8,601 nucleotides of DNA from Euryarchaeota archaeon UBA181 (GTDB lineage Archaea > Thermoplasmatota > Poseidoniia > Poseidoniales > Thalassarchaeaceae). The notes below the pieces were generated by a model that did not search any database, was not told the origin of the DNA, and saw nothing but the letters and a program-made list of their open reading frames with translations. The first letter of the stretch is position 1. Each line of letters starts with the position of its first letter. The stretch lies in assembly GCA_002496725.1 (NCBI GenBank), contig DALI01000016.1, positions 1 through 8,601 on the forward strand, written 5' to 3'. Positions 1 to 5,442 of the stretch are shown in pieces. The position numbers and the translations under genes were made by a program.

Positions 1-27
1 AAATACGTCAAGGTCAAAGGGCGGTAG
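1..27 (+). CDS. Possible 3' end of an upstream gene (partial)
   Basis: Read from base 1, the frame gives KYVKVKGR and then a TAG at 25-27, which looks like a basic, beta-strand-like C-terminus. A second frame ends in a TGA at 30-32. Either could be the tail of a gene running into the window on the same strand as folD. Only eight or nine codons are visible, so neither frame can be tested and no family can be named. If real, it leaves only 14 nt (or 9 nt for the TGA frame) before the folD start, which would suggest co-transcription with folD. Confidence 0.3.
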   Translation, partial: KYVKVKGR

Positions 28-41
28 CGTGACGGCATCTC

Positions 42-914
42 ATGACTGCCATAGTTCTTGACGGCAAAACAATGGCTCAAGAAATTGAGAATGAGCTTCT
101 AGAAAGAATAGGCATACTAGCAACCTTGGGCACTGTCCCCTGTCTGGCAGTTGTAATTGCCGGGAACGATCCTGCGAGTCACGTATACGTCAGAAATAAG
201 GAGGCGGCTTGCTCGAGACTGGGGGTCATGAGTATCAGAATAGACTTACCAGAAAGTGTATCACAAAAGGAGCTCATGGATGTTGTATCTGAATTGAACA
301 ATGATGAGAAGATACATGGGATCTTAGTTCAGAGCCCACTTCCAAAAGGCCTAGATGAATTCGAAGTGACCGAGTCAATTTCTCCCGAAAAGGACGTAGA
401 TGGCTTCCATCCCTCGAACCTTGGAAGATTAGTGATGGGACTGGATGGTGGTTTTCTACCTTGTACGCCCGCAGGCATAATGGAAATAATTGAGAGGTCG
501 GGGACGGTTACGTCGGGAAAGAGCTCTGTGGTCCTCGGCAGATCGAGGATAGTAGGCATGCCTCTTTCATTGATGCTTGCAATGAAGGGAGTAGACTCAA
601 CTGTCACCGTGGTCCATTCCAAAAGTGTCGAGCCAAGAGAAATTTGCAAAGCCGCCGATATTCTTGTTTCTGCAGTGGGAGTGCCGGGAATAGTCAAGGC
701 TGACTGGATTAAGGAAGGAGCGACTGTTATTGATGTTGGAATAAATAGGGTTCTTGACAATAGTAAGAAGAGCGGGAGCAGGATCATCGGAGACGTTGAT
801 GAGGGGGCTTGGGGAGTTGCCGGGAGAATGACCCCGGTCCCAGGAGGCGTAGGGCCGATGACAATAGCAATGCTGATGAAAAACACAGTGATATCGGCAG
901 AGAGGAAATCCTAG
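42..914 (+). CDS. folD: Bifunctional methylene-THF dehydrogenase / methenyl-THF cyclohydrolase FolD
   Basis: FolD interconverts 5,10-methylene-, 5,10-methenyl- and 10-formyl-tetrahydrofolate in the cytosol, usually with NADP, feeding purine and formyl-group synthesis. The protein is 290 residues, the usual family length. Visible motifs are YVRNK at 49-53, with Y49 and the catalytic lysine K53; VQSPLP at 96-101 (family VQLPLP); DVDGFHPSN at 118-126; PCTPAGI at 140-146; the dinucleotide-binding GRSRIVGMP at 166-174; and PVPGGVGPMT at 265-274. The ATG at 42 is the first start after an in-frame TGA at 30-32, so the N-terminus is well fixed. A GTGA at 29-32 could act as a weak ribosome-binding site. 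The stop TAG at 912-914 overlaps the stop of the convergent DUF59 gene. The use of tetrahydrofolate rather than an archaeal pterin is inferred from the family. Identification is secure. Confidence 0.97.
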   Translation: MTAIVLDGKTMAQEIENELLERIGILATLGTVPCLAVVIAGNDPASHVYVRNKEAACSRLGVMSIRIDLPESVSQKELMDVVSELNNDEKIHGILVQSPLPKGLDEFEVTESISPEKDVDGFHPSNLGRLVMGLDGGFLPCTPAGIMEIIERSGTVTSGKSSVVLGRSRIVGMPLSLMLAMKGVDSTVTVVHSKSVEPREICKAADILVSAVGVPGIVKADWIKEGATVIDVGINRVLDNSKKSGSRIIGDVDEGAWGVAGRMTPVPGGVGPMTIAMLMKNTVISAERKS

Positions 915-1225
915 AATATTCCCATATCCATCCTGGCATCCTCTGAGGCGTGAATCTTTGGATCCCAGAGTGGGGAGAATGTTAGGTTGACATGTGCGCT
1001 AGATACCCCTTCAGTCTGTTCAGTTGCCCTATGGACTGCGGCCATTAATTCGGGGGCTATGGGGCAACCTGGGCTAGTCAGAGTCATGTCGACCTCAACA
1101 TGCGGCCCTTCTTCTCCATGCTCTGCCCTAATGTCATAGATCAGGCCAAGCTCAATTACTGAAATTTTCATTTCAGGATCCTCAACAGATTGGAGCGATT
1201 CTTTAACGTCGGATTCAAGAGACAT
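911..1225 (-). CDS. MIP18/DUF59 family Fe-S assembly protein (SufT/PaaD-like)
   Basis: This 104-residue protein is a complete single-domain MIP18 (DUF59) member, a group involved in Fe-S cluster maturation or delivery. Diagnostic segments are DPEM at 16-19, VIELGLIYDI at 23-32, MTLTSPGCP at 47-55 containing the conserved cysteine C54, and SPLWDP at 84-89. It is the third gene of a sufS-sufE-DUF59 run, separated from sufE by 4 nt. A GTGAT that overlaps the sufE stop sits just upstream of the ATG and can pair with the archaeal 16S tail, which fits translational coupling. The company of sufS and sufE argues for a SufT-like role rather than phenylacetate oxidation (PaaD). Which protein it matures cannot be told from here. 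The stop overlaps the folD stop in the opposite direction. Confidence 0.92.
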   Translation of the reverse strand: MSLESDVKESLQSVEDPEMKISVIELGLIYDIRAEHGEEGPHVEVDMTLTSPGCPIAPELMAAVHRATEQTEGVSSAHVNLTFSPLWDPKIHASEDARMDMGIF

Positions 1226-1229
1226 GATA

Positions 1230-1703
1230 TCACATCAGAGATGAGGCTTCTTCTTTTACTTTTTTGACCATATTCATGAATCCATTAGCCCTACTCGGAG
1301 TGAGGATCTGACTTAGCCCCATCTCCTCAACATATGAGGGATCGTGATTGGCCACTTCGCTCGGAGGCAGACCGTTTACGGCGATAGCGGTAATCGCCAT
1401 TAGCCCCTGGACGATTTGCGCATCGGCGCCGCCCTTCGCAACAAAACCACCATTACTATCCAATTCACATTCAACGTGTGCCCTAGATTGACATCCATGG
1501 ACCATGTTCTCATCATCCCATTCATCAATAGCGAGAGCTGAAGGGTGCTTATCTGCATACTCAAACAGTAACTCAAACCTCTCCATGGTATCGAAACATG
1601 ATTGGAATCTATCGATGATTCTAATTACCTCTTCAGAACGCTGATTGGCATCAGTCATGGTAATCCGAACCGTATTGGGGATTTCATAATTCTGGCGGTT
1701 CAT
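1230..1703 (-). CDS. sufE: SufE-like cysteine desulfuration acceptor protein
   Basis: SufE takes persulfide sulfur from the SufS cysteine desulfurase through one conserved cysteine and passes it to the SUF scaffold. Here the MVHGCQSRAHV segment at 67-77 places that cysteine at C71, and the C-terminal LSQILTPSRANGF region matches the family's LTPSR-x-G motif. The reading frame gives 157 residues from an ATG that overlaps the sufS stop as ATGA. The first 15 residues lack family resemblance. An internal ATG at 1658-1656 gives 142 residues, closer to the usual length of about 140, so the true start may be there. Neither start has a convincing Shine-Dalgarno sequence; the ATGA overlap favours coupled initiation. 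It lies between sufS and the DUF59 gene, as expected for a sulfur-transfer operon. Function is well supported; the start is not settled. Confidence 0.93.
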   Translation of the reverse strand: MNRQNYEIPNTVRITMTDANQRSEEVIRIIDRFQSCFDTMERFELLFEYADKHPSALAIDEWDDENMVHGCQSRAHVECELDSNGGFVAKGGADAQIVQGLMAITAIAVNGLPPSEVANHDPSYVEEMGLSQILTPSRANGFMNMVKKVKEEASSLM

Positions 1704-2929
1704 CCGAATCTGGATACTATTGACTCTAGGTGTTTAACGAATGCCTCGGCCTCTTCCATGGTATTGTAAATCCAAACAGACGCCCTATTCGTTGACCCTA
1801 CGCCCATGGCTTCCATAAGTGGCTGAGCGCAATGATGCCCAGTTCTCACCGCAAATCCACCCGCGTCCAATAGGTACCCTAGATCTTGGGCCTGTATCGT
1901 ATCATGCAAGAAAGAAACTACGCCAATTGACTCTTTTCTCTCGGGGAAGCCGAATACGGTCACTCCAGGTATTTCACGCATTCTACTGGACATCCAAGAG
2001 GCTATGCTCTGTACGTGCCTATGCGCTTCTTCGAAGTCAATATTCTCCTCTAACCAATCAACTGCTACTCTCCAACCAATTGCCTCCGCCATTCTGGGGG
2101 TGCCAGTTTCAAACATCGCATATCCCTCATGGAACTGGGTATCTTCTAGGGTGACCCTCTTTACTATTGACCCCCCTGTCATGAAAGGGCCCATTTCAGC
2201 AAGTGCATCTTCGCTTACTAGTAAGCACCCTATTCCAGTCGGGCCAGCCATCTTGTGTGCAGCTACTGACAAAAAATCGGCACCCAAAAGATCGAAATTT
2301 ATTCTCTCATGTGGAGCACCTTGGGCGCTATCAATTGCAACCCTAGCGCCTTGTGAATGTGCCATTTCGATAACTCTCTCTATATCATTCCTTACTCCAA
2401 GAACGTTACTTACATGACCTACGCAGACAAGAGACGCACCTTCTACGGCAAGTTCCATAGCATCATAGTCTAGGGTGAATTTTTCTGTATCAACTGGAAC
2501 ATATCTTAGCTCTATTCCTCGTTCTTTGGATAGTTCTTGCCAAGGAACAATATTTGCATGATGCTCCATTTCAGTTGTTACCACTACGTCCCCTTCAACG
2601 AGATTATACCTGGCCCATCCATAGGCAACGAGGTTCATCGCCTCGGTGGCACTACCTGTGTAAATCATCTGCCCCTCTGAAGTTCCAAAAAATTTCGAAA
2701 TCCTGTCTCTCGCACCTTCTAGAGCAGTGGTCGATTCATCGGCGAGTGTGTGGTTTGCTCGATGGGCATTTGCATGATAGTTCTTGTAAAAATCTGACAT
2801 TGCGTCTATCACCTCTAGAGGTTTCTGTGAGGTGGCGGCGTTATCGAAATATACCAATCTCTTCCCATTGGGAAGGGTCCTCTGCAAGATTGGAAACTGG
2901 GAACGTATAGATTCGATGTCGAGACCCAT
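1700..2929 (-). CDS. sufS: Cysteine desulfurase SufS (PLP-dependent)
   Basis: SufS removes sulfur from cysteine, giving alanine and an enzyme-bound persulfide for Fe-S assembly. The 409-residue protein is a full-length fold-type I aminotransferase class V member. FDNAATSQKP at 28-37 opens the domain; MEHHAN at 121-126 carries the PLP-stacking H123; DSAQ at 200-203 carries D200; SVAAHKMAGPTG at 221-232 carries the Schiff-base lysine K226; RTGHHCAQP at 362-370 carries the persulfide cysteine C367. The short active-site loop and the HHCAQP form point to the SufS/CsdA subgroup rather than IscS/NifS. The ATG has a good ribosome-binding site (AGGGAG at 2940-2935, five bases before the start), which fixes the N-terminus. 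It is the first gene of the sufS-sufE-DUF59 run. The sufBCD scaffold genes are not in this window. Local sulfur may also go to the MoaD-like carrier, which is inference. Confidence 0.97.
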   Translation of the reverse strand: MGLDIESIRSQFPILQRTLPNGKRLVYFDNAATSQKPLEVIDAMSDFYKNYHANAHRANHTLADESTTALEGARDRISKFFGTSEGQMIYTGSATEAMNLVAYGWARYNLVEGDVVVTTEMEHHANIVPWQELSKERGIELRYVPVDTEKFTLDYDAMELAVEGASLVCVGHVSNVLGVRNDIERVIEMAHSQGARVAIDSAQGAPHERINFDLLGADFLSVAAHKMAGPTGIGCLLVSEDALAEMGPFMTGGSIVKRVTLEDTQFHEGYAMFETGTPRMAEAIGWRVAVDWLEENIDFEEAHRHVQSIASWMSSRMREIPGVTVFGFPERKESIGVVSFLHDTIQAQDLGYLLDAGGFAVRTGHHCAQPLMEAMGVGSTNRASVWIYNTMEEAEAFVKHLESIVSRFG

Positions 2930-3023
2930 GGCTTCTCCCTAGATGCTGCTTGGGGTTCAGGCTTTCAAATCGATTGTGTGAAAATTAGAAGAAGTGGTGT
3001 TGAAGACGACTTTTCTAGAATGG

Positions 3024-3030
3024 TTTTATC
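3024..3030 (+). promoter_or_regulatory. TATA-like box for a probably leaderless DUF2493 gene
   Basis: TTTTATC lies 25-31 bases before the ATG at 3055, the spacing expected when an archaeal TATA box drives a transcript that begins at or next to the start codon. No Shine-Dalgarno sequence precedes that ATG, which fits a leaderless message. A 7-base direct repeat CTCTAGT (3032-3038 and 3048-3054) lies between the box and the start; its meaning is unknown. I could not find an equally clear box for the divergent sufS gene in 2930-3054. Confidence 0.35.
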
Positions 3031-3054
3031 TCTCTAGTCCCTGTTGGCTCTAGT

Positions 3055-3504
3055 ATGGAGGACAGTGGGGGGCAGGATGTAGTCCAACGTCTCGGCAGTA
3101 GAGACTTGAATGATGACGGGGAAATAATCAATCTGGCAATAGTCGGTTCTAGTAGGCACTATGACTATGGAAAGTTTGAGACGACTATAGATTCATGGAT
3201 AGAAATACATGGATATCCTGATTTGATAATTGTTGGAGGAGCAAGTGGAGTGGATTATCTAGCTGAGAGATGGGCCGTGAATAATTCCATCCCCATAGCC
3301 ATCTTTACTGAAGAGTGGGATGGCCCACGTAAGGGCCTGAAAGATGGAGGGCGGCCTGAGGCCCCCAACAGCTTAACTGAGAAGATAGTGGGATCTTCAA
3401 GCCACATACTAGCTATGCCCTCATCGACCAGTAAATGGACGAGAATAGTCATCCAAGAAGCCTCTAAGAGGAATATTCCTCTGGTAATCCATGAATTGGG
3501 ATAA
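3055..3504 (+). CDS. DUF2493 / YspA-like SLOG-family nucleotide-binding protein
   Basis: A 149-residue, probably cytosolic Rossmannoid protein. LAIVGSSR at 27-34 is the first strand with its phosphate-binding loop, and IIVGGASGVDYLAERWA at 58-74 matches the GGA-x-G-x-D signature with a following helix. FTEEWD at 84-89 and GRPEAPNSL at 99-107 correspond to the family's A-D-W and RN regions, here degenerate (R100 and N105 are kept but separated). The family belongs to the SLOG superfamily, whose members bind nucleotides or nucleotide-derived ligands; the exact ligand of this subgroup is not established. The first 23 residues are hydrophilic and outside the domain. The gene stands alone, divergent from sufS, and ends only 3 nt from the encoded CCA of the convergent tRNA-Glu. 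Family assignment is good; biological role is unknown. Confidence 0.78.
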   Translation: MEDSGGQDVVQRLGSRDLNDDGEIINLAIVGSSRHYDYGKFETTIDSWIEIHGYPDLIIVGGASGVDYLAERWAVNNSIPIAIFTEEWDGPRKGLKDGGRPEAPNSLTEKIVGSSSHILAMPSSTSKWTRIVIQEASKRNIPLVIHELG

Positions 3505-3507
3505 TTT

Positions 3508-3585
3508 TGGTGCTCCTGCCGGGATTTGAACCCGGGTCGCCGGGATGAAAACCCGGTATGATGGACCGTACTACACCACAGGAGC
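3508..3585 (-). tRNA. tRNA-Glu (anticodon UUC), with encoded CCA
   Basis: On the minus strand the 5' acceptor strand GCTCCTG (3585-3579) pairs fully with CAGGAGC, followed by discriminator A at 3511 and then CCA at 3510-3508. The anticodon stem is CCGGG/CCCGG around the loop TTTTCAT, giving anticodon TTC at positions 34-36, which reads GAA and GAG. The T arm is CCGGG-TTCAAAT-CCCGG, and the variable loop has four bases. The D stem is weak (G10-U25, U11-A24, G12-C23), as in other archaeal tRNA-Glu sequences. No intron is seen. A weak AT-rich stretch on the minus strand (ATTATGTG, 3617-3610) lies at box A distance. The gene may instead be co-transcribed with the membrane-protein gene upstream. 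Confidence 0.96.
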
Positions 3586-3590
3586 TAGAG

Positions 3591-3604
3591 CCTCGGAGAC
3601 GAGG
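3591..3604. repeat. Perfect 5-bp inverted repeat with 4-base loop upstream of tRNA-Glu
   Basis: CCTCG-GAGA-CGAGG (loop TCTC on the minus strand) sits between the stop of the membrane-protein gene at 3632 and the tRNA 5' end at 3585. If the two genes form one transcript, it would be a GC-rich hairpin five bases upstream of the tRNA. No T-tract follows on the minus strand, so it does not look like an ordinary terminator. Confidence 0.5.
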
Positions 3605-3631
3605 TCCGCACATAATCGAATCGGGTCAATC

Positions 3632-4246
3632 TTATTCTGATATTGGTTCTTCCAAGAGGAGTGAGTTCCACCAATTCATCGCTGGAATCAAGAAAACTAG
3701 GCTTGCAACGGAAATCAATGAAAATGTTAACCAATTCAGAGATTCCACAATATTCTCACCATAAACGCCCAAGAGGACCCCTGGGACACCAAACCTAATC
3801 CCTCTGCCGAAGATTCCAGCTGCGATGAAGATTTTGAGATTCATTCTCCCAGCTCCTGCCACCCAAGCCAGACCTTTGTAAGGTATTGGTGAGACAGCCG
3901 CAATGAAAATCCCTAATGCACCGTATTTACTCACTAGCTTCTCTAACCTCAATATATTCCCTTCTGAAACGAAATTTTCCATAAGCCAACCACCTGCATA
4001 CATCCCTATCAAGTAGCCTACTAAAGCCCCACCGACACTGGAAAGTGTTGCTATTGCTACGATTAGAAGTATTTCGAAACCTGAACCAGCCTCTAGTACC
4101 ATCTTCCATATCAAGGGATCTGGGGGGATGGGTTGAATGGCCGCTTCTGAAGCAGTCAACAGTGCCAAACCGAGATAACCTAGGCTGTCTGCCCAATCTA
4201 CTGCTGAGTCGATCAAATCCTGAGGGATTATGCTACTCATATGCAT
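3632..4246 (-). CDS. YqaA/DedA-like (VTT-domain, COG1238-type) integral membrane protein
   Basis: A 204-residue membrane protein of the VTT/SNARE-associated superfamily, which includes bacterial DedA lipid-flippase candidates. After a short N-terminal helix, SEAAIQPIPPDPL at 33-45 forms the first re-entrant-type segment with E34 and a proline cluster. A long hydrophobic stretch at about 56-90 is glycine-rich (GGALVGYLIG, 72-81). IFIAAVSPIPYKGLAWVAGAG at 113-133 carries the S-P-x-P-y-K motif typical of the YqaA branch in place of the F-x-R-F-x-P-G-x-R motif of classical DedA. GIFGRGIRFG at 144-153 adds two arginines. A last helix spans about 173-192. Two close ATGs (4246 and 4240) are possible starts. 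It is divergent from the NOB1-like gene, sharing a palindromic promoter region. Family is well supported; transported lipid or substrate is unknown. Confidence 0.88.
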   Translation of the reverse strand: MHMSSIIPQDLIDSAVDWADSLGYLGLALLTASEAAIQPIPPDPLIWKMVLEAGSGFEILLIVAIATLSSVGGALVGYLIGMYAGGWLMENFVSEGNILRLEKLVSKYGALGIFIAAVSPIPYKGLAWVAGAGRMNLKIFIAAGIFGRGIRFGVPGVLLGVYGENIVESLNWLTFSLISVASLVFLIPAMNWWNSLLLEEPISE

Positions 4247-4275
4247 CCGTCTAAGTCATTGCATTATGAAATAGT

Positions 4276-4294
4276 GGTATTTATGGTAAATACC
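4276..4294. promoter_or_regulatory. Perfect palindrome overlapping a divergent TATA-like promoter
   Basis: GGTATTTA-TGG-TAAATACC is an exact 8-bp inverted repeat with a 3-base centre, lying between the divergent membrane-protein gene (start 4246) and the NOB1-like gene (start near 4334). Each arm contains a TATTTA or TAAATA core that could serve as a TATA box, so the symmetry can support transcription both ways. The expected initiation points about 26 bases away are near 4308-4311 (plus) and near 4259 (minus), and both leave short leaders. The arms would also suit a dimeric repressor that blocks TBP. The function is inference; the symmetry is seen directly. Confidence 0.6.
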
Positions 4295-4333
4295 AGAGGC
4301 AAAATCAATGAAAGACGTTGTAGCGGGATGTTC

Positions 4334-4828
4334 ATGGGCGACATGCAAGTTCTAGATACCTCAGCCCTAATTTCATGGCCATTATCTGAATTGGATGGCT
4401 CAATGATTGTTAGTTCGCAGATTGATGAGTTACATAGGCACTCCCCGACTAGAGGGGAAATTATCGATTCTTTGGGAGTCATAATCTCAGAACCTGGGAA
4501 AGAGTCTCTCTCAATGGTATCCAAGCTTGCAATAAAAACTGGAGATATGGCAGGACTGTCTGAAACAGATTTGAATCTAGTGGCACTAGCTCAGGAAAAG
4601 AACGTCGTGTTGGTTACTGATGACTATCGAATGCAAAATCTTGCAGAAGCTTTGGGTCTAAAGTGGAAGTCGGCTGAATTGGAGGGAATTTCTGAGATAT
4701 GGGAGTGGATCCTGAAATGTACAGGATGCGGAACTACCTTCGAATCACCCGAAGGCCCCTTACAGAAGAGAGGGGAGCTTGGCGTATGCGTCGACTGCGG
4801 GAGTCCATTGAAACTGAGGAAGAAATAA
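4334..4828 (+). CDS. nob1: NOB1-like PIN-domain endoribonuclease with C-terminal zinc ribbon
   Basis: NOB1 is the nuclease that matures the 3' end of small-subunit rRNA late in ribosome assembly. From the ATG at 4334 the protein has 164 residues. The PIN domain starts with MQVLDTSALI (D8), continues with SSQIDELHRH (E32), SETDL at 76-80 (E77, D79) and VTDDYRM at 94-100 (D96, D97), supplying the acidic metal site. The C-terminus is a zinc ribbon, CTGC at 129-132 and CVDC at 152-155. This order is characteristic of archaeal NOB1. The frame stays open upstream to an ATG at 4241, but that extension crosses the palindromic promoter and has no family resemblance. ATGs at 4328 and 4343 are also possible; the latter would begin directly at the first PIN strand. 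There is no clear Shine-Dalgarno sequence. The stop TAA abuts the stop of the convergent tatA. Confidence 0.88.
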   Translation: MGDMQVLDTSALISWPLSELDGSMIVSSQIDELHRHSPTRGEIIDSLGVIISEPGKESLSMVSKLAIKTGDMAGLSETDLNLVALAQEKNVVLVTDDYRMQNLAEALGLKWKSAELEGISEIWEWILKCTGCGTTFESPEGPLQKRGELGVCVDCGSPLKLRKK

Positions 4829-5038
4829 CTACTCACTTTCGGAACTAACTTCAGCAGTCATCCCGCCTCTATCCAAGTCCTGCTCGACCTTGGAAGGGCT
4901 TGTCACTTCAGTCACAGCCTTCTGATACTCTCCTTTGGCGAGACCCACACTCCTAGCAAGCTTTGGTATCTTATCTACTCCAAAAATAAGCACCCCGAAA
5001 ACGACTAGTGCTACTACTTCTACCGTTCCTAAAGCCAT
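4829..5038 (-). CDS. tatA: Twin-arginine translocase subunit TatA
   Basis: TatA oligomers form the translocation path of the Tat system, which exports folded proteins across the cytoplasmic membrane. The 69-residue product has one N-terminal transmembrane helix (about 4-18) with a polar residue, E7, at the position where the family has Gln or Glu. The FG hinge follows (F19-G20), then VDKIPKLARSVG with P25, and an amphipathic helix ending in AKGEYQKAV. A short acidic, serine-rich tail completes it. The frame is open 49 codons upstream, but that part overlaps the MoaD-like gene in another frame and has no Tat features, so the ATG at 5038 is chosen. The upstream gap is 55 nt; an ATAAAAG on the minus strand near 5094-5088 could be its promoter, or it may be read with the MoaD-like gene. 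TatC is not in the window. Confidence 0.9.
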   Translation of the reverse strand: MALGTVEVVALVVFGVLIFGVDKIPKLARSVGLAKGEYQKAVTEVTSPSKVEQDLDRGGMTAEVSSESE

Positions 5039-5093
5039 TCTATCGGACGATGCTAGGGGGCATATCGGTTCAATGCTTCGGAAAGAGAGGCTT

Positions 5094-5363
5094 TTATCCC
5101 CCTGAGACAGGAGGTAGGAAAGCCACTTCAGAAGAGTCTGAAAGCTGTATGTCAAAGTCCGATGATATTTTACCATCCAATGCAACCCTGAGTCCCTTTG
5201 AAACTAACTCATCTAGGCCCAGTCGTTTGATTAGGCCTCGTACTGTAGTTTTCGAATCTAGAGCTATTTCAGCCTCTCTCTCGCCGAGAGACTCTGCCAG
5301 TGGCCCGAAGAAAAGGACACTGACTACAATAGCATGCCCCCCTGGGTGTGATGGTCCCTCCAT
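5094..5363 (-). CDS. MoaD/ThiS-like beta-grasp sulfur carrier (or SAMP-like modifier)
   Basis: An 89-residue ubiquitin-like protein ending in PPVSGG, the di-glycine tail adenylated by E1-like enzymes and used as thiocarboxylate or as a conjugating end. VVSVLFFGPLAESLGE at 13-28 matches the MoaD first strand and loop; TTVRGLIKRLG at 39-49 is the helix; LRVALDGK and DSSEVAFLPPVSGG give the last strands. Possible jobs are molybdopterin synthase small subunit, tRNA 2-thiolation carrier, or archaeal SAMP modifier; the sequence alone does not decide, and no moaE or E1 gene is nearby. The first 12 residues (MEGPSHPGGHAI) extend beyond the usual start, and no closer ATG or GTG exists. A GGGTG at 5370-5366 lies two bases before the ATG. 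It is upstream of tatA on the same strand and divergent from the HAD gene. Confidence 0.87.
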   Translation of the reverse strand: MEGPSHPGGHAIVVSVLFFGPLAESLGEREAEIALDSKTTVRGLIKRLGLDELVSKGLRVALDGKISSDFDIQLSDSSEVAFLPPVSGG

Positions 5364-5402
5364 AGCACCCTTATCCGGTACCTAGCAATCAATTCATCGC
5401 TT

Positions 5403-5420
5403 GTAAACTATAGTAAATTA
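5403..5420. promoter_or_regulatory. AT-rich bidirectional promoter core
   Basis: The 79-bp gap between the MoaD-like gene and the HAD gene holds one AT-rich block centred on the palindrome ACTATAGT (5407-5414). On the plus strand TATAGTAAAT lies 25-34 bases before the HAD ATG at 5443, the spacing of a leaderless message. On the minus strand TTTACTATAG would start a transcript near 5385, leaving about 20 bases of leader that hold the GGGTG before the MoaD-like start. One box may thus serve both genes. This is inferred from spacing only. Confidence 0.42.
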
Positions 5421-5442
5421 AGCTGTAGTAATTCCGGATGGC

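Noticed and set aside
329..886. Long open frame on the minus strand opposite folD
   Set aside because: It is fully antisense to a gene with complete family motifs, and its translation is repetitive in Pro, Thr and Ser with no recognisable domain.
1819..2910. Several plus-strand open frames opposite sufS
   Set aside because: They lie antisense to a full-length SufS with every catalytic residue; their translations show no domain or signal.
3032..3054. Direct repeat CTCTAGT twice before the DUF2493 start
   Set aside because: Seven bases twice in an AT-rich intergenic region with many CTAG sites is within chance, so it is kept only as a note.
2930..3054. Riboswitch or structured leader before sufS
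   Set aside because: I could find no conserved-looking stem set; only a normal ribosome-binding site is clear.
3504..3590. Integration (att) site at tRNA-Glu
   Set aside because: No second copy of the tRNA 3' end, no integrase and no cargo genes are visible in the window.
3558..3764. Plus-strand open frame of 68 codons
   Set aside because: It runs through the tRNA-Glu gene and the 3' end of the membrane-protein gene on the other strand, with no family resemblance.
4241..4333. N-terminal extension of the NOB1-like protein
   Set aside because: It crosses the palindromic promoter and has no resemblance to PIN domains, which begin at MQVLDTS.
5039..5185. N-terminal extension of TatA
   Set aside because: It overlaps the MoaD-like gene in another frame, and TatA proteins begin just before the transmembrane helix.
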